64,000 nt of DNA from Garicola koreensis (lineage in GTDB: Bacteria > Actinomycetota > Actinomycetes > Actinomycetales > Micrococcaceae): assembly GCF_014195445.1 (NCBI RefSeq), contig NZ_JACIBT010000005.1, positions 23,239-87,238 of the forward strand, read 5' to 3'. Below the pieces are notes generated by a model. The model was not told the origin of the DNA, did no database searches, and saw nothing but the letters and a program-made list of their open reading frames with translations. Each line of letters starts with the position of its first letter. The stretch's first letter is position 1. Below, piece after piece: positions 37,463 through 46,500 of this stretch. The position numbers were made by a program, and so were the translations under genes.

Positions 37463-37998
37463 GAGGTGTGTCCCAGATGGGCGAGTGCTTGGCTGATGAG
37501 CTTCTCACGACCGCCGATGAATTCGGCTTGGGTCTCGGGGGCCAATGCCTGATCGGGGCTGAGCCAGGAGAGCTCCAACGCATCCTGCCGCGGGGAGCAC
37601 TCACCGGCGACCGGCACAATGTAAGCCAGCGAGACGGCATGTTGACGGTCATCGACCAGCCCGGTCTCCGACGGGTAGGGGAAGTACTCGGCCACAGTGA
37701 ACGGTGTGGGGGAGGGAGGCAGCTGGGGCAGCGCCAGGGAGCCGAGGTCCTTTTCGATGTGGCGCATGAGACCAGCGCGGATGGTCTCGCGGTAGAGCAC
37801 CCGCCCAGAGACCACGGTGCGGTAGAAGTGGCCATCATTGTCGGCGGTGTAGAGCAGGCCGACTTCGGTGACGTAGCCCAGGGCATCCAGTCGCACCGGG
37901 ATGGCTTCCACATAGACCATGGGAATTCTCCGGCGTGCCTCATAGAGGTCTTCTTCGCTCAGCCAACCGGGATTCGGATCAGGTGTGCGCACAGACAT
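37459..37998 (-). CDS. Nudix-like protein, DUF4916 family
   Basis: A 179-residue protein with the DUF4916 pattern: GWLSEEDLYEARRRIPMVYVEAIPVR at the start, then an RETIRAGLMRHIEKDLG segment in place of the Nudix box (GxRETIRxxLxxHIxxDLG), which lacks the usual REUXEEXGU core. Nudix-fold hydrolases cleave nucleoside diphosphates linked to another moiety; the degenerate box here leaves catalysis uncertain. Overlaps the next membrane-protein gene by 3 bp. Upstream sequence TATAGCCCT ends at the ATG, so a leaderless or very short leader is possible. Confidence 0.82.
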   Translation of the reverse strand: MSVRTPDPNPGWLSEEDLYEARRRIPMVYVEAIPVRLDALGYVTEVGLLYTADNDGHFYRTVVSGRVLYRETIRAGLMRHIEKDLGSLALPQLPPSPTPFTVAEYFPYPSETGLVDDRQHAVSLAYIVPVAGECSPRQDALELSWLSPDQALAPETQAEFIGGREKLISQALAHLGHTS

Positions 37999-38012
37999 AG
38001 GGCTATAGTCTC

Positions 38013-38050
38013 ATGATCACACGCGCAGGTTCCCAATCGAGTGTGATCAT
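38013..38050 (-). repeat. Perfect 10-bp inverted repeat between DUF222 and Nudix genes
   Basis: ATGATCACAC (38013-38022) and GTGTGATCAT (38041-38050), 18-nt spacer. The right arm covers the TGA stop of the DUF222 gene. It could end that transcript or act as an operator in front of the Nudix gene; no U-tract follows. Confidence 0.55.
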
Positions 38051-39393
38051 ACGGCGTAGGTGATGGGGTGTGTGGCGTGGATCAGGTCTGCGGGTGGGCC
38101 CTGGGATCGTCTTCGGGGGTTATCTCGGGGGCTGTCTCGTCCGGTGGCTTCTGGTGGTGCTGGTGGGTGGAGGAATCCGTGGGATTTCAGCCGGTGGTGC
38201 CGTCGGCACAGACTGGATAAGTTCGCTGCGTTGGTGGGGCCGCCGGCGTCGAAGGGAATCTGGTGGTCGATATCGGATCGTTCTGCGGCGATGGTACAAC
38301 CCTGGATTTGGCAGTGTCCGTCTCTGAAGATCAGTGCATCCCGCAGATGGGCTGGCGGGTAGCGGCCGGCATAGGTCACCGAGAGCAGGTCCACATCAGC
38401 ATCAGCCCGGTTGGGGCGGGTGCGCCCCTGGTACCAGTGGTGTCCAGCGTCTGGGTCACCGGCGAGTGCGCGGGCCTGGTCTGCGGCGAGCATCCAGGAC
38501 CGGTCCGCGGCCATGCCGGGCTGGTTCGACGCACCGGTGAGGGTGGGCTCGGGGACCATGATCATGATCTTCGCCTCCACCGGCCGGGCACCCTCTTCTG
38601 GGGTATCACCGGTGCGCAGCCACGCGGAGAACAGGTCAGCCTCCCGCTGCGCCAGGGTCCGCCCATCCGCAGACTGATCATCCTCTCCGCTGTTGGTGGG
38701 TTCTGCTGCGGTGCTGTGGTGGCGGCGGGCGGTGAGGGCCAGGCGTTTCTGGATCGCGGCGGCCTCCACGGTGGGGATCCGGGCATCGATGAAGCTCATC
38801 CCGTCGGTGCCGTGGCTGAACTGCACATACCGTTCGGCACGGCCCTGCGCGCACGTCTCGGTGTAGGCGTCATAGTCCAGTTGGGCGATGAACCGGCTCA
38901 GCCAGTTCTGAAAGTCCCCCAGACTGCGGTCAATGGCCTCCAACGCTGCGGCAGGATCCAGACGCTGCACATGGTCGGCAGCGAGGTTCTGGTCGGCAGG
39001 GTTCTGGTCTGTAAGGTTTTGGGCAGCGGTGCTGATTTTGCGCAGTCGCAGCATATCGATCAGGCCCCGGCAGAAGGCCTCCCAACTCCAGGGCAGGTGC
39101 TCACGGGCGTACTCGCCGACATTGAGCGTGATCGCGGTGGTCTGGTCGCTGAACCCCAACAACAGGGCCGCCTGGTGCACCGCGGCCCGCTCAGCAGCAT
39201 CCTGAACAAAGTCGTACTCGTCGCAGTGCTCGGCACGGCAGGCGGCCACATGATCGACCAGCACCCCGATTTTGGCCGCCTCGGCACGCCGGGCTGCCAC
39301 TTGCAGCTCCCACGCTTGGGCCAGGGCAGGCTCATCCATCAGATGCCGCAGCTTCGGCGGAACCCGTGGAGTGAGCATGTCCTGATCGTCCAT
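38047..39393 (-). CDS. DUF222 protein with C-terminal HNH endonuclease domain
   Basis: A 448-residue protein of the actinobacterial DUF222/HNH type (the 13E12-repeat kind). The HNH nuclease region sits near residues 375-425: CQIQGCTIAAERSDIDHQ and then NLSSLCRRHHRLKSH with the metal-binding His and Asn residues. The N-terminal 330 residues form the DUF222 helical region. Members occur in many copies per genome and behave like mobile or repeated genes; a role in DNA cutting is plausible but untested. I start at 39393 (GTGGTGGGT before the ATG); 45 upstream codons have no start support. Confidence 0.87.
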   Translation of the reverse strand: MDDQDMLTPRVPPKLRHLMDEPALAQAWELQVAARRAEAAKIGVLVDHVAACRAEHCDEYDFVQDAAERAAVHQAALLLGFSDQTTAITLNVGEYAREHLPWSWEAFCRGLIDMLRLRKISTAAQNLTDQNPADQNLAADHVQRLDPAAALEAIDRSLGDFQNWLSRFIAQLDYDAYTETCAQGRAERYVQFSHGTDGMSFIDARIPTVEAAAIQKRLALTARRHHSTAAEPTNSGEDDQSADGRTLAQREADLFSAWLRTGDTPEEGARPVEAKIMIMVPEPTLTGASNQPGMAADRSWMLAADQARALAGDPDAGHHWYQGRTRPNRADADVDLLSVTYAGRYPPAHLRDALIFRDGHCQIQGCTIAAERSDIDHQIPFDAGGPTNAANLSSLCRRHHRLKSHGFLHPPAPPEATGRDSPRDNPRRRSQGPPADLIHATHPITYAV

Positions 39394-39478
39394 ACCCACC
39401 ACACTAAACGTGAGGTAGGACACGGTCACTGTCACCCAACAAGTGCACGAAGCAGACCTCAGCGCGCTCTCGGGTGGC

Positions 39479-41188
39479 TCATATGATGTCTTCGAGGGGG
39501 CGGCCCATCGCCGCCCGGCGCTCGGCATGGTTGATCCAGTGCCGGCGTGACTGGGTGCAGAGGATCACGATGAAAGCGCCCATTGCCGCGCCGATGGCCA
39601 CCCATACGCTGGTGACCTCGGTCAGCAGCCGAGGGAAGATCAGCCAGAACATGCCCCAGCCCAGGCCCAACGCGATCGTGATGCGACCGCGCTCGGTCAT
39701 TGAGTAGAAGGCGGCCGTCCAGACGCAGATGAACAGGCCCGCAGCTGCCCACAGCAGGGCCGGGAACCCTGGGATCTCCCACCCACGGGCGGTCAGCCAC
39801 ACGGAGACCGAAGACATGGCCTGCACCAGGGCGAAGCCGAAGAACAGGCCGATCACACCGTCATTGAGGCGACGTTCTGCTGTGCTCCGAGACGTGTGCA
39901 GGTTGAACTGGCGCACGGCGTCCACCAGCAGCATGGCGATCAGCAGGCTGGTCACCAGCACCCAGGTCAGCATCCCGGCGTACAGGGCAGCGGTGACCCC
40001 CAGCATCAGCAGCGACGCGGAGCCCACCAGCCAGCCTGAGCGGCGCTGGCGGGGCGTGGAATTCTGGGTGCCGGTCCACTGGAACGCGGCATGAGCGACC
40101 AGTCCCACCACGATGATCGGCCACAGCCAGTAGTAGTTGTGGTCCGGCGACAGCAGTGCGTATTCCCCTGAGAACCAGCCCTCGGCGTAGGTCTCGTGCA
40201 GCCCGTTGCCGGAGAGGATGGCCACAGCCTCCGGGTCCGCGCCGAGCCACCCGAACAGCCACGCGGTGGAGATTACTGCAGCCAGCGCGCCGATGCTCAC
40301 GAAGATCCTGCGGTACAGGTCCAATCGGGTGGGTTCGGGGTCCGGGTCGCGGGAGGGCAGGTTATAGGGCGGAATGTAGGTGTAGAGGTCCTCCTCATCG
40401 TCGGCAGACTCCCGCGCGGGCTGCCCATAGTAGGCAGCGGTCTCGTACTCGATGGCGCGGGCCTTCTGGGCAATGACATCGCGGCGGCGCTGCTCGTCCA
40501 GGGCACGGCGCGGCCGTGGGGGACGGGCAGGGAACGACGACGCAGTCTCGGACTCTGCCGTGTTGGACTCTGCGGTGTCGGTCTCTGCGGTGCTGGCTGC
40601 TGCCGTGTTGGAGGGTTGGGGCTCGTCACGGTAGGCAGGCAGGACCACAGTGTCGTCCGCGCTGGGATCCGAAGCAGCAGGCTCAGCAGCACGCTCGGCT
40701 GGCTCCGGTGTGGAGTTGCTGGGTTCGGGTTCAGTCTGCGCCCCCACACCTGGCACGGCGCCGGTGAACAGCTGCCCCTCGGGTCGCACCTCAGGCGGTG
40801 GTGGCTTCGGCAGCCCCACGGGGCCGGTCTGCGGGTGCTCCTCCTCATCCGAGGGCGCGGGGGACGGCGCCGAGCCGGCCGCCTTCTGCGCCTTGCGCTC
40901 CTTACGCGTGGCCCACCAGGTTCGTGCTCGTGCGTCCAAGGTGTCCAAAAAGTCGCTGAGGCTGTTCGCCGAATCTGGGGGCGCCGAATCTGGGGGCGCT
41001 GGGTTGTTCGGCGGCGCTGTCTCGTTTGGGGCCGCTGCCTCGGGTGCCTCGGGGGAATCCGAGTCCGTCTCTTCGGCGGCGGGGGGTTCGGCGGCGGTGG
41101 GTGTGGGACCTGAGGAGCCGACGTCGTCGGGTGGCTGCTGCGCAGCCGAAGTCTGCTGAACGTGGTCAGAGCGTTCCTGTTCGCTCAA
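39479..41188 (-). CDS. Large membrane protein with long acidic, proline-rich N-terminal region
   Basis: A 569-residue protein I do not recognise. Residues 1 to about 260 are low-complexity, rich in Pro, Ala, Ser, Glu and Asp, with short tandem repeats (APPDS twice; TAES/TAET repeats near 195-215). Residues about 280 to 555 hold roughly seven hydrophobic helices. The start is TTG at 41188, chosen because GGGGAGG lies 5 bases upstream and because codons further up are a shadow of the DedA gene. It could be a scaffold or regulator anchored in the membrane; no catalytic motif is seen. Confidence 0.78.
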   Translation of the reverse strand: MSEQERSDHVQQTSAAQQPPDDVGSSGPTPTAAEPPAAEETDSDSPEAPEAAAPNETAPPNNPAPPDSAPPDSANSLSDFLDTLDARARTWWATRKERKAQKAAGSAPSPAPSDEEEHPQTGPVGLPKPPPPEVRPEGQLFTGAVPGVGAQTEPEPSNSTPEPAERAAEPAASDPSADDTVVLPAYRDEPQPSNTAAASTAETDTAESNTAESETASSFPARPPRPRRALDEQRRRDVIAQKARAIEYETAAYYGQPARESADDEEDLYTYIPPYNLPSRDPDPEPTRLDLYRRIFVSIGALAAVISTAWLFGWLGADPEAVAILSGNGLHETYAEGWFSGEYALLSPDHNYYWLWPIIVVGLVAHAAFQWTGTQNSTPRQRRSGWLVGSASLLMLGVTAALYAGMLTWVLVTSLLIAMLLVDAVRQFNLHTSRSTAERRLNDGVIGLFFGFALVQAMSSVSVWLTARGWEIPGFPALLWAAAGLFICVWTAAFYSMTERGRITIALGLGWGMFWLIFPRLLTEVTSVWVAIGAAMGAFIVILCTQSRRHWINHAERRAAMGRPLEDII

Positions 41189-41262
41189 CTCCGCCTCCCC
41201 TCGGAATCGTCTCTCGGTGTGCAGGTGGCGCGTCAGCCGGGCGTCGAGTTCGATGCTTGCAC

Positions 41263-41856
41263 TCAAACCTGAGTGCGAGCACGACGACGTCTGGTCGTCA
41301 TGAAAGCGAAGGCCGACCCGACAAGAGTACCGACCGCCAGGCCGATTAGGATGTTCGCCACGAGGGACAGGCCGGTAGTTGATCCGGTGACATATCCCAA
41401 GCCGACCAGCCAGAGGCTCCAGATCACTGCGCCGAGCACGGCCAGCAGGATCAGGCGAGACCACTGCATGCGCATCATTCCGGCGGTGACCATCGACGTC
41501 GTCCGGCCCCCCGGTATCCATCGGATCAGCAGCAGTCCGACCCAGGTGTTGGCGCGGCCGGCGCGCAGGGCGGTGCGCAGCACCAGCCGGTGCAGCTGGC
41601 GCCCCCAGCGCCAGCGGTAGAGCACCCGGAGGAAGCGATAGCGGAACAGCATATACAGCCCCACGTCCCCCACCAGGCATCCGGTCACCGTGGCTGCGAT
41701 CACCCAGGCGATGGGCAGCAGCTGATCGGCGGCCATCGCCCCGGAGGCGATGACCATGACTTCGGAGGGCAACGGCGGGACGAAGGCGGTCAGCGCAACG
41801 GCCAGCGCCTGCACCGGAAGAAACCAGAGGCCCCAGTCCTCCAGGAGGTCGATCAT
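41263..41856 (-). CDS. DedA-family membrane protein
   Basis: A 197-residue DedA protein. The family signature IRWIPGGRTTSMVTAGMM is present with the re-entrant Pro-Gly-Arg, and the N-terminal helix VALTAFVPPLPSEVMVIASG carries the conserved PxPSE. DedA members (for example UptA) move undecaprenyl phosphate or other phospholipids across the membrane with proton coupling. Start at 41856 has GAGAGGAG; the ORF above it lacks support. Follows the RluA-type gene by 61 bp on the same strand. Confidence 0.88.
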   Translation of the reverse strand: MIDLLEDWGLWFLPVQALAVALTAFVPPLPSEVMVIASGAMAADQLLPIAWVIAATVTGCLVGDVGLYMLFRYRFLRVLYRWRWGRQLHRLVLRTALRAGRANTWVGLLLIRWIPGGRTTSMVTAGMMRMQWSRLILLAVLGAVIWSLWLVGLGYVTGSTTGLSLVANILIGLAVGTLVGSAFAFMTTRRRRARTQV

Positions 41857-41917
41857 CGGTCTCCTCTCACGGGACGCATGGGGCTGTTGGGTGGATGCAG
41901 TGCTGGGGTAGTTGGGG

Positions 41918-42955
41918 TCACTGCGGGGCTTCGACAAGTCTACGGGCCGAGCGGAATGTTCTGTGCTGGCCGGTGAGCGGGTCGGTGAAGCTCAGCGTGG
42001 AGGCCAGCAGCTGCAGCGGTTTGTTGAAGTCGTCGGGCGCATCGGGGAGCAGCTGAGGGTAGAACCGGTCGTGCATGATGCCCAGCCCCAGAAGAGCCAT
42101 GTGTATCCGCAGCTGGTGGGTCTTGCCGGTGTGCGGGGTGAGGCGGAACTGTCCGACGTCGTCGTGCTTCCGGCTCAGCCCGGTGCGCAGCAGTTCGACC
42201 CGGGAGGCAGAGTTGGCGCCGCCGACTGCCGTGGTGCGCCGTGGCCCTCGTCGCGGCAGCCTGCGGTTCTCGGGCTGGTGGCCGGAGTCAGCGACCGGAT
42301 AGGGGACCAGTTGGCTGACCACGACTCCCTTGGTCTTTCTGATCCGGCTGCGCACCGTCACCGGGAAACGCTGCGCCAGGGCCTGCGGATCCGGACTGTG
42401 TGGCGTGAGGCCCTCTCCGATGGTGCTGATGCACTCATAAGTCTTGGCAACCTGCTGGTTCTGGAACAGCTGCTGGTACTTTCCGCGGGTGGCGGCCTGT
42501 TTGGCGAACAGCACCAGCCCCGCAGTTCCTCGGTCCAGCCGGTGGATGGGGGTCAGATCGTCGAGCCCGAGGCTGTTTCGCAGCCGCACCAGCAGGGACT
42601 GCTGCACGTAGCGGCCGGCCGGAGTGGTGGGCAGGAAATGTGGTTTGTCGGCCACCACCAGGTGTTCGTCCTCATAGAGGACGCGTTCGGTGACCGGCAG
42701 CACCGGCTCCGCCGGCAGCGTGCGGTAGTACCAGATGAACTCGGCGTCGCCCAGGGCAGTCGCTGTGCTCAGCGGCCGGCCGTGGGCGTCAACCACCTCA
42801 TCGGCGTCGAACCGGGACGTGATGCTGGCCGGATCCAGGTGGTTGAAGGTCTCCAGCACATAGCCGTGGACGGTCTCCCAGGGGCCGGTCAGCGGCAGCC
42901 GAAGCCGGGTGGCGTTGACCCCTTGGCGGACCGGCAGCGGTGAACGGCGCGTCAC
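41918..42955 (-). CDS. RluA-family pseudouridine synthase
   Basis: Converts uridine to pseudouridine in rRNA or tRNA. The catalytic motif HRLDRGTAGLVLF (Asp in RLDRGTA) is complete, and the C-terminal PHTGKTHQLRIHMALLG follows. About 345 residues from the GTG at 42955; the longer frame overlaps the VOC gene. The target base is not evident, although the N-terminal extension of about 100 residues with a WYYRTLP stretch is seen in the actinobacterial group that has no S4 domain. Ends 61 bp before the DedA gene. Confidence 0.88.
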   Translation of the reverse strand: MTRRSPLPVRQGVNATRLRLPLTGPWETVHGYVLETFNHLDPASITSRFDADEVVDAHGRPLSTATALGDAEFIWYYRTLPAEPVLPVTERVLYEDEHLVVADKPHFLPTTPAGRYVQQSLLVRLRNSLGLDDLTPIHRLDRGTAGLVLFAKQAATRGKYQQLFQNQQVAKTYECISTIGEGLTPHSPDPQALAQRFPVTVRSRIRKTKGVVVSQLVPYPVADSGHQPENRRLPRRGPRRTTAVGGANSASRVELLRTGLSRKHDDVGQFRLTPHTGKTHQLRIHMALLGLGIMHDRFYPQLLPDAPDDFNKPLQLLASTLSFTDPLTGQHRTFRSARRLVEAPQ

Positions 42956-42965
42956 GAACCGGGTG

Positions 42966-43514
42966 TCAGCTCCAGTCGGGGGCCTGCGCCTGGGCCGCCT
43001 CAGCCTGGTCCGCCTCAGTCGGGGCGGCATCGGCGCTGGAATCCCTGGGCTGATTGACCTGCCAGGTGACGCCGAACCGATCCTTCACCCAGGCGAAGTT
43101 CGCCGCGAAGTCGTACTGACCAGGCTCCATGAGGAAGACGCCGCCTTCGCTGAGCCGCTCGGTGATCCTGGAGAACTCTTCGGCAGTGTCGACGACGACG
43201 GCGACGGAGATCGAGGGCGTGAAGTCAAAGTCCTGTCTGACCAGCGAGTCCTGAATCATCAGCACCTGTCCGCCGATCTTCAGCTGGGCGGTGGCCACCA
43301 GTGTGGTCCCCCAGTCGACCACGGTCTCCATGGCGGCCGTATCCTCGGACTGCGTCTCGGCGGAGGGCGCCTGCCCCGTGGGATCGAGGATCTGCGTTCC
43401 CTCGGGGTGGTGCATGACCTCCAGCAGCTCGGCGTCCGGGAAGGTGTCGAGGTAGAGGTCGATAGCTTCCTGGGCACGGCCCTGGAACATCAGCAGCGGC
43501 AGGCACAGAATCAT
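42966..43514 (-). CDS. VOC family protein (PhnB-like fold)
   Basis: A 182-residue vicinal-oxygen-chelate protein resembling the PhnB/3-demethylubiquinone-type group: opens with LPLLMFQGRAQEAIDLYLDTFPDAEL, has a MIQDSLV stretch and ends with WVKDRFGVTWQVNQP. Such proteins often bind metals or act as resistance or isomerase enzymes; no function can be assigned. Start ATG at 43514, 9 bp after the lhr stop; an in-frame TTG two codons earlier is the other option. The 3' end overlaps the outer frame of the RluA gene. Confidence 0.85.
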   Translation of the reverse strand: MILCLPLLMFQGRAQEAIDLYLDTFPDAELLEVMHHPEGTQILDPTGQAPSAETQSEDTAAMETVVDWGTTLVATAQLKIGGQVLMIQDSLVRQDFDFTPSISVAVVVDTAEEFSRITERLSEGGVFLMEPGQYDFAANFAWVKDRFGVTWQVNQPRDSSADAAPTEADQAEAAQAQAPDWS

Positions 43515-43523
43515 GGACAAAGA

Positions 43524-46500
43524 CTAACCCGAAAAGCGCAGCCCTGAGGGTGAGGAGTCGAACCCCGCGTTTCTCAGAGCCGCACCGAAGCGGTGCTGCA
43601 GCACGGCGGTCCCATTGACGCGCTCCACGGCCAGCCGACCTGTTCCGGCCGCCTTCAGGCGCGCAGCCAGGGCGGCCGCGGTGCGCTCCATCAGCGGTTC
43701 CTCCTCGGTGAACAGCAGCATCGTTCTGCCGCCGCGCTCCATGTAGAGCACCAGATCACCGTTATATATGACGACGACGGCGCCTGCTCTGCGTCCCGGT
43801 TTGGCTGCGGCCTGCTGCTGGGTCGGCCAGTCCAGAGCCGCACCATAGGGGTTGGCCGGATCGGTGGCGGCCAGCACCACTGCGGACTCATGACGCTGAT
43901 CCTCCACACGCTGATCCTCCAGACGCCGGTCCTCCAAACGTTCTGAGATGTCTCGCAGTCGGTCGATTGTTGCCGAGGCGGTGAACTGGGCCGCACCCAG
44001 CTGCTCGATGAAGTAGCCGCGGCGAATGCGGCCGGCATCCTCCGCGGCCGCGAGCACCTTATAGACCCCGGTGAATCCCCCCGGCGTCTGCTCGGCCACC
44101 ACAGAGCCTCGGGTGAGCACCCCGTAGCGGTCCAGCAGAATCTCTGCCCGGGTGTGGGCGGTCTCCGTGGCAGCAGCAGTCGGCACCGGGGTCAGCGACC
44201 AGCGCCCACCGGTGCCGCCGGAGTGCGCTGACTCGCCGCGTGCGGCACGGACCGCCTGGCGCAGCGCGGTGCGGCGGGAAGTGTGCCGGCTTCGCACCGG
44301 AGAGCTGCGACGCCGGTGGGCAGTGCTGCCAGCATTCATGAACTCACGCAGCACCGCAAAGCTGTCCGGCTGCACCACCCCAGCCCAAAACTGCTCCCAG
44401 AGGGCCTCGCGCACCTGGTCGGCGTCGAGGCCCTCCAACTGGGCAGAGACCGCCTGCGGAAACCAGGCTCCGCCGCGATCCAGCACCTGCTGCACCCGGT
44501 CGGCGGTCTCGGTGGGTCGGTGATCCGGCTTCTGCAGCCTCAGCAGTTCGGCGTCCTCGGCGGGGAAGAACACCACCCAGCCGTCGTGACCGCTCAGCGC
44601 ACCGGCGCCGGTGACCACGAACTCCCCGGCGCCCAGCAGCTCATCCAGCATCGAGGGCCGGTAGTCGCGCACCCGCGCCGGCAGGATGTAGGACTCCCAG
44701 GCACTGGCCGGAGCCGGGAACCCGGACAGCTGGGCGAGCACCTCAGCCAGCCCCGCCGACCCACTGACCTGCTGGCCCGGGGCCACGGACTGCCACTCAC
44801 CCAGCAGCTGGGCGTAGGCGCGTGGGGGAACCGGCTCCACAGCCGCGCGCAGAGCGGCCAATGATCGCCTACGGATGCGGCGCAGCATCCGAGTCTCGAC
44901 GTACTCGGTCTGCGCCCGCAGCTCCGGGGAGAACAGCCCCTGAACAATCCGGCCCTGCTGCATCAGCCGTCCGAGCACCTCAGAGACCACTGCGGCAGGC
45001 AGTCCCAGGGCCGAGGCGGCGTCGTCGGCGGTGAAGGGCGCGTGGGTGCGCCCGTAGCGGCCGAGCAGGTCCCCCAGCGGGTCGTCCACCGGCTCCAGAA
45101 AGGTCTGCGGGATTCCCGGTGGGATGTTCACCCCCAGTCCGTCACGCAGCCGGGAGGCATCTTCGACGACGGCGAAGCGCTCCTCGCCCTGCCAGTTCAG
45201 TGCGAATGCGCGCTGGGCGGTGACCAGCTGCTGCGCCCAGGAGTGCGCCTGCTGGGCTGTGGCCGGATGTTCTGGGGGCGACTGCTCTGTGGTGGGCTGC
45301 TCTGTGGGGGGCGGCTGATCATCGGTGCCTGGGTGCAGCCTGCGCCCGAGCTGTTCGGCGCTGAGCGGCCCCAGCATCCGCAGCAGGTCCGCGGCACCCT
45401 CGACGCCCGTCAGCCGACGTCCGGGGCTCAGCCGCTGGGCGTGGGCTTCGGCCTCGGCGATCACCTGCGGGTCCAGGAACTCGCGCAGCTCCACCCGGCC
45501 CAGCAGCTCATTGAGCAGCTTCGGATCCACGCTCAGCGCGGCGGCGCGGCGTTCGGCCAGCGGGGAGTCTCCCTCGTAGAGGTACTGGGCGATGTAGCCG
45601 AAGAGGATGCTCTGCGCATAGGGCGAGGGGGTCAGGGTGGTCGACTCGACCAGCCGGACTCTGCGCTGGGCGATGCGTCGGATCAGCCCGTCCAGCGCCG
45701 GCAGGTCATAGACGTCCTGCAGCACCTCACGCATCGTCTCGATGATGACCGGAAAGTTCGGGTAGGGGTGGGCCACCTCCAGCAGCTGGGCCGAACGCTG
45801 CCGCTGCTGCCACAGGGGCGTGCGCTGGCCCGGGTGCTGCCTGGGCAGCAGCAGGGACCGGGCGGCCGCCTCACGGAACCGGCCGGAGAACAGCGCGGAG
45901 CTGCTGACCCGGCTGGTGACCAGCTCCTCCAGCTCCTCAGGTTCGAAGCTGAACAGCTCCGCGCCCGGGGGGTCGTCGTCCATCATCGGCACCCGCAGCA
46001 CGATCCCGTCGTCGCTGGCGAAGGCGGCACCGTCGAGCCCGTAGAGTTCGTGCAGCCGCTCGCCGACGGCCAGCGCCCAGGGGGCGTGGACGCCCATGCC
46101 GTAGGGCGAGTGCAGGATGATCCGCCAATCGCCCAGCTCGTCCTTGGTGCGTTCGACCACCAGGGTGGTGTCGGACGGGATTGACCCCAAGGCTTGGTGC
46201 TGCTCCTCCAAGTACTGCAGCAGGTTCTGCCGGGCCCAGGTGTCCATGCCGGCCGCCTGCAGCCTGGTGTGGGCGGCCTCGGTCTCCTCGCCGTGCAGGG
46301 TGCGGGCGAAGGCGCCCAGGGCTTCACCCAGTTCGGCGGGCCGCCCGATCCCGTCGCCGCGCCAGAACGGCAGTGAGGCCGGCTGCCCGAAGGCCGGGGA
46401 GACCAGGACCCGGTCGAAGGTGATCTCCTCGATCCGCCAGCTGGTGGCACCCAGGGCGAAGACGTCGCCGATCCGGGACTCGTAGACCATCTCCTCGTCC

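Noticed and set aside
38263..39486. 407-codon plus-strand frame across the DUF222 gene
   Set aside because: High-GC antisense shadow; the DUF222/HNH motifs on the minus strand explain the region.
41189..41680. N-terminal extension of the large membrane protein
   Set aside because: Antiparallel to nothing but in the frame shadow of the DedA gene on the same strand; Shine-Dalgarno favours TTG 41188.
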